Of a stretch of DNA of 64,000 nucleotides, positions 23,600 through 35,486 are shown one piece after another. A program made the translations under genes and the position numbers. Below the pieces are notes generated by a model. That model saw only the letters and a program-made list of their open reading frames with translations. It was not told the DNA's origin and ran no database searches. Origin of the DNA: Aphrophora alni (lineage: Eukaryota; Arthropoda; Insecta; Hemiptera; Aphrophoridae); contig OY740770.1 of the NCBI GenBank assembly GCA_963513935.1, forward strand, positions 85,843,267-85,907,266, in the 5' to 3' direction. How positions within the stretch are numbered: the stretch's first letter is position 1; the number at the start of each line of letters is the position of its first letter.

Positions 23600-23695
23600 T
23601 TTATTTTATTTTAGCTTATATTTTAACTGAGCTGTATCGGTGTTGTAGTCAGTTACGATGAAATTATCCATAACACAATTGATGTTAGGAGGTAA
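23600..23695 (-). repeat. SINE fragment related to 16185-16290
   Basis: The plus strand AACTGAGCTGTATCGGTGTT, then GTAGTCAGTTACGATGAAA, aligns with AACTGAGCTACACCGGCGAT, then AGTAATCAGCTTCGAAA, at 16.2 kb. The tRNA-like A-box on the minus strand is mutated. It is an older copy of the same family. Confidence 0.5.
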
Positions 23696-25619
23696 AAGAA
23701 ATTAATAAATTAAGTTGTCATTTACGTATTTGGTTTTTCGACCTAACTACGTCGTATTAGTATTTAAAAAAAATAAATTAACTCTTTTTGTAATATAAAA
23801 ATATCAAATATTTCTAGTAAAAACTCTTTTGAAACGATTTCGTATATAGTTACAATGTTTAGTAGACATATAAGAAATGTTACTCAAGCGTATGTTACAC
23901 AATATGAATATGATATACAATCTATTGTTTATTACACATTGAAATACGAACGGACAGACAAATTGTTTCTGGGATATATTAGTAACATTCTGTTTATTTA
24001 AATGAAAATAATCTCTGCATTTCAAAAATATTGTTTACCATTTTACCAAATTTGAGTAACCATTTTGAAATTTAAAATAACGTTTCATAAAAGTTTTACT
24101 ATATTATTTTTTAATAAAAATGAAGATTTGTGTACCTTTAACAGTTGTACAGATGGTGCTCACTTTAGGAATCAGGTCGATCGATCTTAGAACTCAGGTA
24201 AAGGAATGATTATTATGGTTGGGGAGAAAGGTGTATACATCTGCACTGTCTTACTAGATATTGGCCAGACAAACAAGCTCAGGAGAACTAGTTTATCCAC
24301 GTACTAGAAACCAGTCTAGCATCTGGACAATTCAATATCACAGACTAGTGAAATGGCAAGTAAACGATTTCTTCTACGAAATATTATTCTGTAAATAGGC
24401 ATTGAAAATTGAATCTTGTGAGCAGTTGTCTAGCGTATCATTACCTTAACATTGTCATACAAAGTTTAATTATTGTACAGGATATTGTAATTAATCTAAT
24501 CCTCAGAACCCCGATGTTATTCTGACCTTATAGAATGCAAAATACGCCTTGTGTTTTGTCAAAGCGTTAGACTCGGGTAGGATCTACATATTATAAAGAA
24601 CTACACATTAAAAACCCCCATTTCAAAATTTCTCAGATATTATTTTTTAGTAACATAATTTTTGACTAATATACAAGTAAACCTTAGCCCAAGTGTCAAT
24701 TTATACTCAAAAGCAACAACGGTTTTGGTTTGCAGTGGAATTATGCGTCCCTAATTTGTACCTAATAAAGATCTACGTGATTGGTTAAACAATAGATATG
24801 GAATTTGGCGCCAAAAATATTAATTTTAAAGTCTCTTAATCCTAAAAAGAGTCCTTCTATCGGCTGGCGGCGTCTTCTCTGTTCTCTGCAGTGTATCATT
24901 AGCCGATAAGTTTTGATCTAATTTGACATGTGAAGATATTTTCATACCTTATTATATTTTATCAATAACTCAAATTTTTGAGTTTAATTAAGAGCGATTT
25001 TGTAAAATTCAACTCGAATCATTTTGGTACTATTTTACTAGAAAACAGTCACTGAGTTTTCAAGAAATGTATTGGTCGCCAAAAGGGCTTGGTTCGAAAG
25101 TTATTTGTAGAAACGAAACAAACAAACAATATTTTATGAAGTTGATAGAAATTATAAAAGATCTTATTTTTTTAAAAAGTGTACTACAGATGTTCTAACG
25201 AAATGATCAAATTGAAAAGAAATATAAAAATTGTGTCGTAGACCACTGTGTTCCTTGTAGCAAGTAAACAGAAAAGTACGATTCAAAAATAATGAGTAAA
25301 AAAGAAAACGAACTTTCACCACCAACATAAAATTCGATAAAATATGATTTAGGTGTAGGTCGAATTTAAGCACAATCATTTGGGCTCTATTTTAATATAT
25401 CAGTATTTTGTATTATTTTTAATTTTCAAATTATGATAAGTACTAAAACAACAAAGTTCTTTTATTTTGTTACTTATACGTTGAAGACAGTAAGAGACAT
25501 TTTTGGAGAGATGACGAAGAACATGATTTTTGGACTTGTGGATGGGTGTGTGAGAAAGTTGTATTTTGCAACTTCTATATAAGTAATTTTGAGTTTCTCC
25601 AAATATTTTGTAATATAGA
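23696..25619. other. No gene recognised
   Basis: AT-rich, with short open frames only (up to 73 codons). A 45-nt segment 24153-24197 lies between a weak AG acceptor and CAG|GTAAAG. The acceptor lacks a polypyrimidine tract, so it was not called an exon. Confidence 0.4.
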
Positions 25620-25875
25620 TAAGAATTACCTTAGTAGGTCCGTCTTGTGACTTCAATTTATATCTGGTTTTGCTATGACATGTTTCAAAGTTCAAGACTT
25701 CATCATCAGATACATGTAGATTAATTAATTCATTCACATGATGAATGCGTCACACATCAAATGTTAAAACACAAAACACAAACACAAACACAATTAAAAT
25801 AAATATTCCCGTTCGGCAACGGTGCGCATTATCCTATGTCTGGTGGAACACTGTCGTTGCTAGGAATAAACCCTC
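25620..25875 (-). mobile_element. Penelope-like repeat fragment, relative of the 20.8-21.4 kb arms
   Basis: On the minus strand GAAGTCACAAGACGGACCTA, followed by CTAAGGTAAT, matches AAAGTCACAAGACGGAACAT then AAAAGGTAAT of the palindrome arms. Further out, CGACAGTGTTCCACCAGACA matches the CAGTGTACCATGGACCACAC part. Between them lie GTGTTTGTG-rich sequence and a hammerhead-like motif in the same position. Assignment to Penelope-like elements rests on the motif type and arrangement. No reverse transcriptase or GIY-YIG sequence is visible. Confidence 0.55.
25672..25717 (-). ncRNA. Hammerhead-like motif with intact CTGATGA core
   Basis: The minus strand reads TAT, CTGATGA (25709-25703), T, stem II GAAGT/ACTTT around a five-base CTTGA loop, GAAAC, AT, GTC, ATA. 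TAT can pair with ATA as stem I, and GTC is a permitted cleavage triplet. All strictly conserved core bases are present. The one departure is an unpaired T before stem II, seen in every copy in this window. Of all copies it is the best candidate for self-cleavage. Confidence 0.55.
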
Positions 25876-26699
25876 TGATAGTTATCTCTATTGAGTCTAG
25901 ATAAATGCAATAATAAACTGATAAGATTCAACTATCGGTCCTAAAATTTATACTCCATATTAATTATTAGAAAAATCATAATTTCCAAAGAAATTATGAC
26001 TTCACTCACATTAAACGAGCATTTCTCGTTTAAGTGTCTGTAAGAGTTTTGGCAGCTAAATGTGTACGTGCATGTGGTCATACAATATACATATTTGGAA
26101 GGGTTCTAATTCATAATCATTTTAATTTTCTTTAAATCCTAATATAAATGTTCTAAAAATAAAATTTGTTTGAGTTTATTATTCTTTCGTACATTTACGT
26201 TACAAATTTCTACCAACCAAAACGTCTGAGTGCAGAGAAGTTGATGTTAAACCTTGTGTTACTCTAAATTATTGTTTGAAGGTTATGCATTGTGTTTGTT
26301 ATACTATTTGGAAGTACGTTATCACCATTCGCAATGATTTCTTGGAATGTTCTCGACTATGCTGACCCGATACGACGAATGATGGCATAGCAACAGAAAA
26401 GCATACATGACGTAGTTACCGATGATCTCATAACATAAATGAAATTGCATAATCATTTGGTTAGTTGGGCCTACTTTCATTATTGATCAAGTAATATTTA
26501 AAACTTCGTTTTCAATATTTTAGATTACACAAATTTTGACAGCTAACACAGAACATGGCAGAGAATTAATTATTAATGAAGACTAATGAGAATAGTTTTC
26601 AATAATGGGTTTAACGAATGTACACTTTTCTTTGGTTCCAATATATTTAATAAGGCTATAATTGGGAAAAATATAATTGATATAAACTAAATTCCCTTA
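25876..26699. other. No gene recognised
   Basis: AT-rich DNA between two Penelope-like fragments. It may be eroded element sequence but shows no coding signal. Confidence 0.4.
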
Positions 26700-26940
26700 A
26701 TGGAAGCCTTTGTGTAACCTTTGTTTTCATCCCTCCCTCTCTCCATCCCACAGGTCAGATCATTGTCCTTTCTATCATAAATACTATCGTTTTTCAACCC
26801 TTCCTATTCTACCCTTTCCTCTCTCTTTCAATTTTGGTTATTTAAACCGGTTTTGTTTTCTATTTGGTAGCTTGAAAATGCCTAACGGCGAAACATATGT
26901 CGCTCAATAAAGCTCTGTTGTGGAAATAAATAATTGTTTA
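26700..26940 (+). mobile_element. Penelope-like 3' end fragment
   Basis: A pyrimidine-rich tract (26735-26835) leads into a hammerhead-like motif and an AATAAA (26906-26911). This order is known from 3' regions of Penelope-like elements. A 66-codon open frame over the tract (26710-26910) has no recognisable domain and is probably not coding. Confidence 0.45.
26868..26906 (+). ncRNA. Hammerhead-like motif upstream of AATAAA
   Basis: Layout: AGC, TTGAAAA (degenerate core), T, stem II GCC/GGC around TAAC, GAAAC, ATAT, GTC, GCT. AGC pairs with GCT as stem I. GAAAC and GTC are kept, while the stems differ from the other copies and still pair. Confidence 0.45.
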
Positions 26941-27920
26941 ATTATTGCCATTAATATGGAAGCACCAACTGTTGTCACATTAAATTAAATTCACTTTGAA
27001 AAATATTATTAATTGGGTATTGATAATTTGAAATCTATACAGTATTTCCCATTAATCGTTAAAAACATGCTCATTTCAGTCTTAGAAAGTTAGGTCATTT
27101 CGATTAATACATTTTCATAAAACTTTAGCTTTAAACTAATATATTCCAAGACAACTGTTGTTCCAAATTTAATTCTAAACCACTTTTGCTCCATTCATTT
27201 GTTTATAGAAATCACTTTTTTTCTTTCTTTTTTTTTGTAAATCAGCAAAACATAGTTTGGTAAAGTTTTGCTTTATACAAAGTTGTTCCCGTATCAGCAA
27301 GCGTCAGATATTTACATTTTTAATATTCAGAGGATAGGATGTAATAAGATTGTTTCAAGATAAACATTTATCTGTGATTTACTTGCGTTATTTAAATAAA
27401 AACTTGCAATTGCTGTTATAACTATAGTACCACTTTGGGCATCACGTATGTATAGGCTTATTTTAAATATTAAGCGATCGTAATACATAAACCTAATACA
27501 TCTCGAATCTATGAATATTATGTGATATTTATATTGGTGCTACTAGACGAAATTAATTGAAAAAGTTATTTTATGTTATTATGTTTTAGCAGGATATTGT
27601 AACAATACATATTATTACTGTTACACAAGGAAGTCGGAACAGAATTATTTGAGCTGCAACGAACGATGTCAGAATTGCATTTATAGGTTCTGGTTTTCTT
27701 TAACCATAGGTTCTGATTACCCATTTTGCAGGACATAAAGTGCACAATATGCACTTTCATACATGTAAAAGTAAATAAACAAGGAAAAATATTATAAACA
27801 AAATGATAACTCTTCATGATTGAGAATTTGATGTTGAGTGAGATTATAGTTTTGAAGTGGTTTGCAATAATTACTACTTTTATTAATTTTAATGAAGAAT
27901 TTATAGATATATTATTCCTC
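26941..27920. other. No gene recognised
   Basis: AT-rich. A 118-codon minus-strand open frame (27566-27922) overlaps the LINE tail. It has low-complexity, Asn-rich composition and no family motif, and is treated as chance. Confidence 0.45.
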
Positions 27921-29020
27921 AATAATAATAACTATTATTATTATTATCATTATTATTATTTATTTGCATCATTTATGGCATACATAGGTGCAGCAGTGTT
28001 GCGGTATACATTTGACTTGTCATGCTATACAAAAATTACAACCACAATACAAGTACACAATATGCAATACAACAAATACACAAGATAGAAATTTTATAAA
28101 ATACAAATAAATTAAGACACAGTGAAACATGTTATACATGTTATCTATTATTAATAAATTATTTGAGTCGTCATCCTGAATACAAAATGCATCCCTGGCA
28201 CCCAGAGGTTATGAGTTGAGGTACTCCTACACTGAGTGAAAAAGCATACCTCAAGGTATACTCTGAGTGATCCGCGAAAATTCTTGAAACAACTTTGTTT
28301 TTTATATTTTCCGGAAGTTTATTAAATAATTTCAAACCAGAGTAATAAATACCACTTTCTAAAAATTGCAATCTGTGCACAGGATATTGCAATACTTTTT
28401 TCCTCATGAGATATTTATGGTTCTGTTGTTTTTCTTCGAACATACTCTGGCTTGCCTAAAAAAACACCAACATTTCGTATATATAAATAAATGGAAAATT
28501 CAAAATTCTATATTTTTCAAAAAAAGGTCTACATGATTGATTAAATTTCAAATTAAACATTACTCTAATTATTCGTTTCTGAATACGGAAAATTTTAAAA
28601 GCATCGACAGAATTCCCCCAGAAGACTAATCCATATATCACCCGAGAACATACATATGCAGAGTAAACTGATTTTATGGTTTTTACACTGGTAATCCTTG
28701 AAATCATTCGGAGAGCAAAGCAAGCAGATGCCAGGAAATCAGAAATCTTTGAAATGTGACATCTCTAATTTAAATTTTCGTCCGCAGTAACACCAAGAAA
28801 ATTTACATTAACTGTGTTTTGGATTTCTTCCTCACCTCTAAATATAATTATTGTATTTGGAGTTGATTTTGTTTTAAATTGTATTAATTTAGTTTTTGCT
28901 ACTTATAATTTCAAATTGTTAGCTATAAACCAATCATTGGGCTTTGACATTGCAAAATTTACTGATACAGCTAAGTCTATAATTAATTATCATATTCTGC
29001 ATGCTAGTTTGATATTATCT
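27921..29020 (-). mobile_element. 5'-truncated non-LTR retrotransposon with ATT tail
   Basis: The minus strand carries the C-terminal part of a LINE reverse transcriptase, then about 200 bp of 3' UTR, then an ATT/AAT microsatellite (27921-27963) that forms the 3' tail. The 3' UTR is repeated at 40570-40945. Truncation from the 5' side and a simple-repeat tail are the usual results of target-primed reverse transcription. The Jockey/I/CR1 group is likely from the style of the C-terminal region; the exact clade cannot be fixed. Confidence 0.85.
28150..29015 (-). pseudogene. LINE reverse transcriptase C-terminal fragment
   Basis: From high to low coordinates: PNDWFIANNLKL (28945-28910), VAKTKLIQFKTKS, VNFLGVTADENLN (28808-28770; family FLGVxLDxxLxW), ACFALRMISRITSVKTIKSV, YAYVCSRVIYGLVFWGNS (split by one substitution from the usual A-x-H-S), RIQKRIIRVMFNL, SCRPFFEKYRILNFP, then after a stop FLESGIYYSGLKLFNKLPEN. 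These are the thumb/connection motifs found downstream of the RT catalytic site. The YADD-like site itself appears broken near 29000. In-frame stops at several places show it is not functional. Confidence 0.88.
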
Positions 29021-29364
29021 CTTTAACGATATTTTTTCCTCGTATAAATTGGAAAAGATTTGATAAAATATAGTTCACGTAGTGAAGGCTCATTATAAGT
29101 CCAATACAAGGCAGAATTATAGCTTCGGGAATAAAATGGCAAACATAACTGTGAGGTTAGTTATGCTTTGTTGTGAATATGTCATCAATAATGATGAGTT
29201 GCAGATGTTGTATATTGAATTGTATATGTAACTTATATCCTCAAATTTGATAAAAAAATATCTTATTACAGAATTCTAGTTACTATGATTTTTCCTTGGA
29301 AACTCGGAAAATGTTCCGTTGAGTATAAAATGTTCGTTGATCAAACGATTGAAGATAGTCTAAT

Positions 29365-29690
29365 TATGTATATGTATATCTATATGTATTTGTATGTGTA
29401 TATATGTGTGTGTATGTGTGTATACGTATGCGTGTGTATGTGTATGTTGTTGAGAATATTTCTTTAATAAATTTATAATATTTATTAAATACATTCTTGA
29501 AATTGTATATGTGTATATGTATGTGTATGTATATGTGTATGTGTATATGTATGTGTATGTGTATGTGTATATGTATGTGTATGTGTATGTGTATCTGTCT
29601 GTGTATGTCTATGTGTATTCATATGTGTATGTCTATATATATGGATGTGTATATGTATGTCGATACATATATGTATATTTACGTAAAAGC
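29365..29690 (+). repeat. (TATGTG)n / (TATG)n variable microsatellite
   Basis: Mixed TATGTG, TATATG and TGTATG units over about 95 bp, then, after a 40-bp AT-rich break (29461-29503), for another 180 bp. Open frames here read as alternating Tyr/Val or Met/Cys, a translation artefact of the repeat. Confidence 0.92.
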
Positions 29691-31355
29691 TCCTTAGTTG
29701 TAATTTCTTCCGTTGTACTAGTTTTTAACGGATTGGCTAGTAAACGTTAAATTGGTGACAGTTAATTTTCCTTTGGTATAGTAATTTCTAAACTCCTTAT
29801 AATATGTGGAAAAACATCTGTACTAATAAATTTATTTCAGTGCTATAATAAATCATTCTGAGACTTCTTTATCCTCACTATATGAATTTAATAGAAAAGT
29901 ATTGGGGGGGGGGTCGTAATAGACGCTTATCTGAATCTCTACTTTTCCGAATATACGCATGAAGTTAGCTAAATTTTAACTGGAAATCCACTATAAAAGG
30001 AGTTTCGCCCCTATTATCTTTCAAATATAAATTATAAATATAATAATAATTACATATAAATACAAATAAAACCGATATAAATCCATGCATTGTTCTTCCT
30101 AATAGGTATTAATCATAATAAATGAAACAAACGAATGTTAAATCTACAATGGCACACTCCTGTCACGTCCACGGGATATGTTGAAAACAAATGCTTTGTT
30201 GTATTCACAGAAGGATTAGTTTTAAATTGGAATTATTTACGTGACATCGACGGGTCTAATTAGCTCATGGCTCATGCGGACTTACTTTGTACTTGTCTCT
30301 TTGTAATCAGTCCTTGCATAGATCTGGTATTGTCACTATCGCCCTGTTTATGTTCTATTTCTGGTTGAGCACCGACAGTAAACACTTGAGTAATATTCAG
30401 GGGTCGGTTTAAATATATGTCGTCATACAATGCACATTATGTAAGTAATACCCTAATTAATAATGGATCAGAAATTAAGTTATATATAAGTTTTATATCA
30501 CTTTTAAAATAAAAGGATTACGGCAGTTTTAGAATATATTGGAAACGTGGGAAAGTATAAGAATTCTGGTGTTATTAGTTTGATTTTAATATGTGTAAAT
30601 TTAGAACTTTAGTTCCGTAAAACAAATGAGATAATTGAGGTAATTTACCTTTTTGAAATTAGAAGACGTATATAAATAAGTCAAACTAGTAGTCAAACCT
30701 AGCTTACGTACGATATTTGACGGAAACGCGACTAAAAACTCTACGGGTAATAGACAAATTATTTTAAATTTTTTTTCTCTCCAAATGTTCAGCGTATGCG
30801 ATACAATTGTTAAAAGTTAACGAGACACACATACAGACAAGACGACCTTCAATACTCGAGTTACCATATCAGGTTGTGCAGTTACATAATTGCGAATGTT
30901 CAAGGAGCGAAACGTCTAAAGAGATATGTAATGAAAATTTGAGAATTTTAGGAATCAATTTTTAAAATAATTTAGTAAAAAAGTGCGCGAAATAATCTCG
31001 CGTGGAACATAGTGGGTCTTGAAGATGAAATCGTATTCCTGTTAACAACATTTAAAACTACGGCTATTTTTAAATTTACTAACAAATATTTAGGCCATAC
31101 AAACTTCCTTATCGTAGAGAATATATTGCTATGGGAAAATTGTAGTAAATTTGGTGGGAGATGAAGTTTAAAATTCATTTTTATTTTATTCTTTTGGGAA
31201 TTTTAGAAACCGTGCGGTTATGGATAGATACTTACAACTGTTTGAAAATTTGTACTAGTCTATTACTGTACATGGAGGAATATATTATTAACTGGTATCC
31301 ACAGGGAGCCATTTATAATATATATATATAAGTAATAGCTCTAGTACTCTAGGGT
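29691..31355. other. No gene recognised
   Basis: Includes a G9 run near 29905 and an otherwise ordinary AT-rich sequence. A slightly more GC-rich part at 30130-30420 shows no recognisable coding or repeat similarity. Confidence 0.45.
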
Positions 31356-31690
31356 GATTCACGAATATATGCAGAAATTTAGGGAGCTCATTCTACATGT
31401 AAAAGTAAAGAAAAAAGTTATATAAACATAGGCCCGGAAATGCTTCGTTAGCGAGTTACGGCTAGCGAAAGATTTCGCACAGAATTTTGTACCCTGGGTT
31501 AAATAAAGGCCTCCTGGAATTCTGGGAAGGTAAATTATAAAGCAAATTCAATTGTTTCTTATGTTTTTTGACCGGACAAATTGAATAAAATAGGTCCCAG
31601 AACTGTAAGTTAAGTAGTTTTGAGAAAACCAGTGTAAAATTAAAAATTGGAGCCAAAAAATACATTTTTTTTTAGTTGGAACATCCATTA
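31356..31690 (+). repeat. Dispersed repeat related to the 44.8-45.7 kb element
   Basis: AGGGTGATTCACGAA and, 90 bp on, AAACATAGGCCCGGAAATGC match the arms of the element at 44800-45715 (TTTCACGAA, AAACATAGGTCCGGAAACAC). Only one arm is visible here, followed by about 200 bp of unmatched sequence. It is probably a one-ended copy. Confidence 0.55.
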
Positions 31691-33553
31691 TTTGTTCAAA
31701 TTAATTCCATTTTTGTCTATAATTGCGTTTTCTTTGATTTACCTAAAAATATCCCTAATCCTTATACGAACAATAAGGAGCAGTGAGTACTATCGTTTTG
31801 AGTAAGTATCATACATTTAGTGGACAAATAATTTCAAGAAGTCACAGTGTTGGACATGTAGTAAAAATGAAGGAAAACACTAAAAAGAAATGTAAAATCA
31901 TAATTAGACTAGTATTCGTGATATTTATTACCTTGAACTAATCAGAACAGGGAATTTAACATAATTTCATATTTAATGTTATCATTAAATAAACTGTGTA
32001 TTTAAATTAGAGGTCAGATAACAAATATTGCTAGTTTACAGTGTATAGTGTTATTGACTTCACCGGAAGCCGGAGTTTTGTAATCCAGATTACACAGACC
32101 GGAAATGGTTTTTAAAATATGTTTTATAGCTCGATAAGAATCCGTGCAGGTTTCATTCCAAGAAGACATTGCATGGCTTGATTGTGTAATGCAGTTAGAG
32201 AACTGTTAAAATAGGACCTTTTCGTTTCACAAACAAACAAAAAGTTAATAATACTTAGTAATTATTATTCATATGTTCACTAAAATTTAATCGAAATAGC
32301 TATAAACAATTATCAAAATATTTGAAAATCATGTTTTATGTAAACTTCTTGACCAAGAATTTCCAAAGAGGAATTTTAGTATCAGTACTTTCTGTTTGAG
32401 TAAAATTATGCCTCAGCGTTACTACAGATTTTGAGGAAATTTTTTGTTTTTTAATATTTTAATGTAGACGGGTTTAGATATAATTTCGTAGTAGCCGTTT
32501 TCAACACATTCAATTACTAAAATATCCACTTAAAAGAAATTTGAATTAAATTAGTTCATCCTTTCGCCATTTTGTGCTCTTTACACCAAGTTTTTAGACA
32601 GACAGACTTAAGGAAACGATCGGACAGCCTTGTAAAAAACCTTTGTTGTACAAGGAATCTCCTAATTTAGTTCCAAATAAAATATAGAAATAGATATTTT
32701 TGGCAATAACTGTGTCTATCCTTTGCATTTGTGAGTATTACATTGTATATAAAAATGTCTCCCAAATATTGCATAAGATTAAAATTTACCAAGAAAATTG
32801 CTTGGGCAGATTTTATAATGCATCATAAGACTGAAAGTTGTGTTTTGCTGTATTACATTTTATTACAATGGTAATACATAAAAAAGTTTTGTTCCCGTTG
32901 TTAATGGTTACAATTGAACAAAAGTTAATTAAAATCATCACAGACGTTTTTGAAAAGTAAGTTTTTTTAATGAAAGCAATACAAAATGTCCTGAGATATG
33001 GCGATTGTATGTTCATACCAAATTGGATCCAATATTTTTCTTTGCTTGTAATCCAAGGACGATAGATTACGTTATTTCTTAAATATCTTCATATTTTAAC
33101 CCTAAATAAGAAATTTTGTGCAAACCGTTTTTTGCACTATTAACCAACGACTATCGTTTAAAGTTGGTAAGTCATCTTATGTTTTAATAAAAAACATTAA
33201 CCTGCATAATACAATCTTATTACAACTTAAATTTAGACTTGCAGGTAAACTATTTGTAAAATCAATTGCAATGGCTATCATTTTACAACGGGTTGCGGAA
33301 TTTTAATTGTGTGGCATTGAATATCATCATATATGTGTTGTTAAAATAGAATTAATAATTTTCAAGAAATCTCCCCCCCCTCTCTCTCTCCTTCTCCCAA
33401 CCCCCGATTTTACGCTAGTGTATTTTATTATGCTTTTTTTATATTTATGTCTACTTATTTATTAAACCAAAGTTTTGTGATAATGCCATCTCTAAATATA
33501 TATGTATTTATATAGTACTTTTTCATGGTTACTAATCTATGTTTTTTTTCCAG
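31691..33553. other. No gene recognised
   Basis: AT-rich, with open frames of at most 67 codons and no motif. A C/T-rich low-complexity patch lies at 33371-33405. Confidence 0.45.
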
Positions 33554-33580
33554 GTACGTCCAGTTTCAAGCTTGAAAGTA
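33554..33580 (+). other. Candidate 27-nt microexon
   Basis: Upstream lie a TACTAAT branch-point match (33529-33535), an uninterrupted T-rich tract and CAG (ending 33553). Downstream is GTAAGTAT (33581-33588), a near-consensus donor. The 27 nt are a multiple of three and open in two frames (VRPVSSLKV in frame 0; TSSFKLES in frame 2). All four splicing signals sit at correct distances, yet no flanking exon of a known gene is visible, so it could be a chance or relic exon in a large intron. Confidence 0.35.
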
Positions 33581-33588
33581 GTAAGTAT

Positions 33589-34244
33589 CAATTATATGCT
33601 ATTAATCACAACTAAAATGTTGGAGTTTTGTAGTTATCACACCATAGGTTTAATTTTATAACACTAATTACTATTTTTAAAACAAATAATTAATTGTAAG
33701 TCATGTGGCGCAAAAATGATAAATAAGATTGGAAAGCGATATCCAACAAGGAGGGTGAATAACTGCAATAAAAGCACTAGTACTACATTCGAAATTTTAA
33801 GTAAAATGTTACTCTTCTCTAAACACAAGTTGTGGCACATGATTTCCTTATATGAGAACTTATCATTTGAAATTTGAATTCTTGGTACACAGTTTAATTT
33901 TGCGAATATTATATACTTAAGATCATCATTCGCGCAAATTATATAACACGTAGTTAAACACGGTAGAGTTTTTCACACATTCACGGTCCTTTGTAGATCA
34001 ATCTATGAAAAAGAGTGTTTTGTATTATAAAATTTGGCAGGTATGCAAAACTCGAAATGGTGTTTAACTAATCACCAGACTAGACATTTGCTGCAACTAA
34101 GGGACTACATTTTTATTTTACGTATACTGATTTTATTTATCCCACCGTTAGGACTTTAGAATTGAAATTGTTATATTCTTGGATCCCTATTTATTATCAT
34201 TACTAAAACCCACTTCAGTTTTTTAGTCAAAAAGATAATCCCAA
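33589..34244. other. No gene recognised
   Basis: AT-rich. If 33554-33580 is a real exon, this is intron. Confidence 0.4.
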
Positions 34245-35400
34245 TGAATCATATTATAACAAATAACACTTCTACACATGTATATTTTAACTTTTTCTTT
34301 AATTAATTATAAAATTAGGTTTAAAATCATTTACAATAAAAACCAATTATTGTCCAAATCTGATGCACTTAATACTTATACAATTAACGTCTTAATCTAC
34401 TACTTATTCTAAGTACATAGTTAAATATAAGTTACTTATTCTACAATGTCTTAACCTAAAATAAAGAAATAAGAGTGCATCAGAATTTTTACTTTTAAAT
34501 TTTTTACTTTTAATTATTTTTATAAAATGCTCCGGCTAACTGAAATTTAATTTTTATAAATTTTATTTATTTTCTCTTTACGGGTTCGTTAGGTTCTTTG
34601 GTGACTATAGTTTACATATAAAATAGAATTTGGTGCTAGTTTATTTAATTGAGATTGTCCATTAATTTGTACTTATCGGCTTGGAAGTTTTATCACAGCT
34701 CCCATGTTCCTGTTTCCTTGCACGTGGTTCCCTTGTAGTATGCCAGTAGATGGATCCATTTGCCTTAATCTTTTCGACGAATCTTCTTTTCTTCTTACAC
34801 TTGTATTCTCACACACTTTTGTGACGACGATTACTTTTAATTTATTGTATTAATATTCCTGTTCAAACACTTTTATAACGACGCTATTTTCTCACACACT
34901 TGTATGACGACGATTATCTTTTATCTATTCTTCGTAGATTATTATTAAATACTTATACAAAAAAAACGACGCAGTTATTATTTAATTTTGACGGATGATT
35001 TCGGCTAAATCTCTCACAACGATCTTCTTTTCTACTAAAGAAACACTTGCTCCGGAACTCCCTCCTTCAATCAGTTAACAACCAAAAAGAACCTCGTGCG
35101 CTTCTCTTCCACCCCTATTTATAATGTCAATTTTAAAACGCTTTCTTCCGATCCTCTTCCTTCATTGGCTTATTTTAAATCTTTTACGTTATTTCAGGAC
35201 TGACGCAATTTCCTTTTCAAATATTTTCGGTTGAAGGCATTGACTTTTGGAATGGTTTAGTTGACTTTAAGATCCGTGACTGATGTTAGAATAGTTTTTC
35301 TAGCTGTCAACCCTTTCAACTCTTTACAATTTATGGCCTGCCGAGCACTGACCTTTTGGGAGCCCTCTATTTCGTTATAATATATATTATTATTAAACGT
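34245..35400 (-). repeat. LTR-like segment, copy 2 (solo LTR?)
   Basis: The minus-strand relative of 13705-15300. Shared features are CCAAT, then a promoter region, CGATAAGTACAAATTAATGG (34679-34660), and AAAGAACCTAACGAACCCGT (about 34600-34580), followed by an A-rich tail ending in GTGTTATTTGTTATAATATG near 34250. TCACACACTTGTATGACGAC-type subrepeats occur at 34808-34838 and 34892-34915. There is no internal coding region on either side, so it is probably a solo LTR. Confidence 0.5.
35110..35125 (-). promoter_or_regulatory. TATA box in LTR-like copy 2
   Basis: The minus strand reads GACATTATAAATAGGGGTGG, a full TATAAATA (35123-35116). A CCAAT on the same strand lies about 45 bp upstream (near 35165). 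The spacing fits a polymerase II core promoter starting near 35090. Confidence 0.55.
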
Positions 35401-35486
35401 GAAATTAATATTTTTTATACTAAATTAAATTACACTTGTGGAAGTAATTTGATTTAGAGGACGGAAGCTTGTGGTCGATCATTCCA
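35401..35486. other. Junction between LTR-like segment and satellite
   Basis: Short unmatched AT-rich sequence. Confidence 0.4.

Noticed and set aside
24153..24197. 45-nt open segment between AG and CAG|GTAAAG
   Set aside because: The acceptor lacks a polypyrimidine tract, so it is indistinguishable from chance.
27566..27922. 118-codon minus-strand open frame, the longest in the window
   Set aside because: Low-complexity, Asn/Ile-rich, no motif and no splice or promoter context; expected by chance over 64 kb of six frames.
29366..29750. Open frames of alternating Tyr/Val and Cys/Met
   Set aside because: Translation of the TATGTG microsatellite, not a gene.
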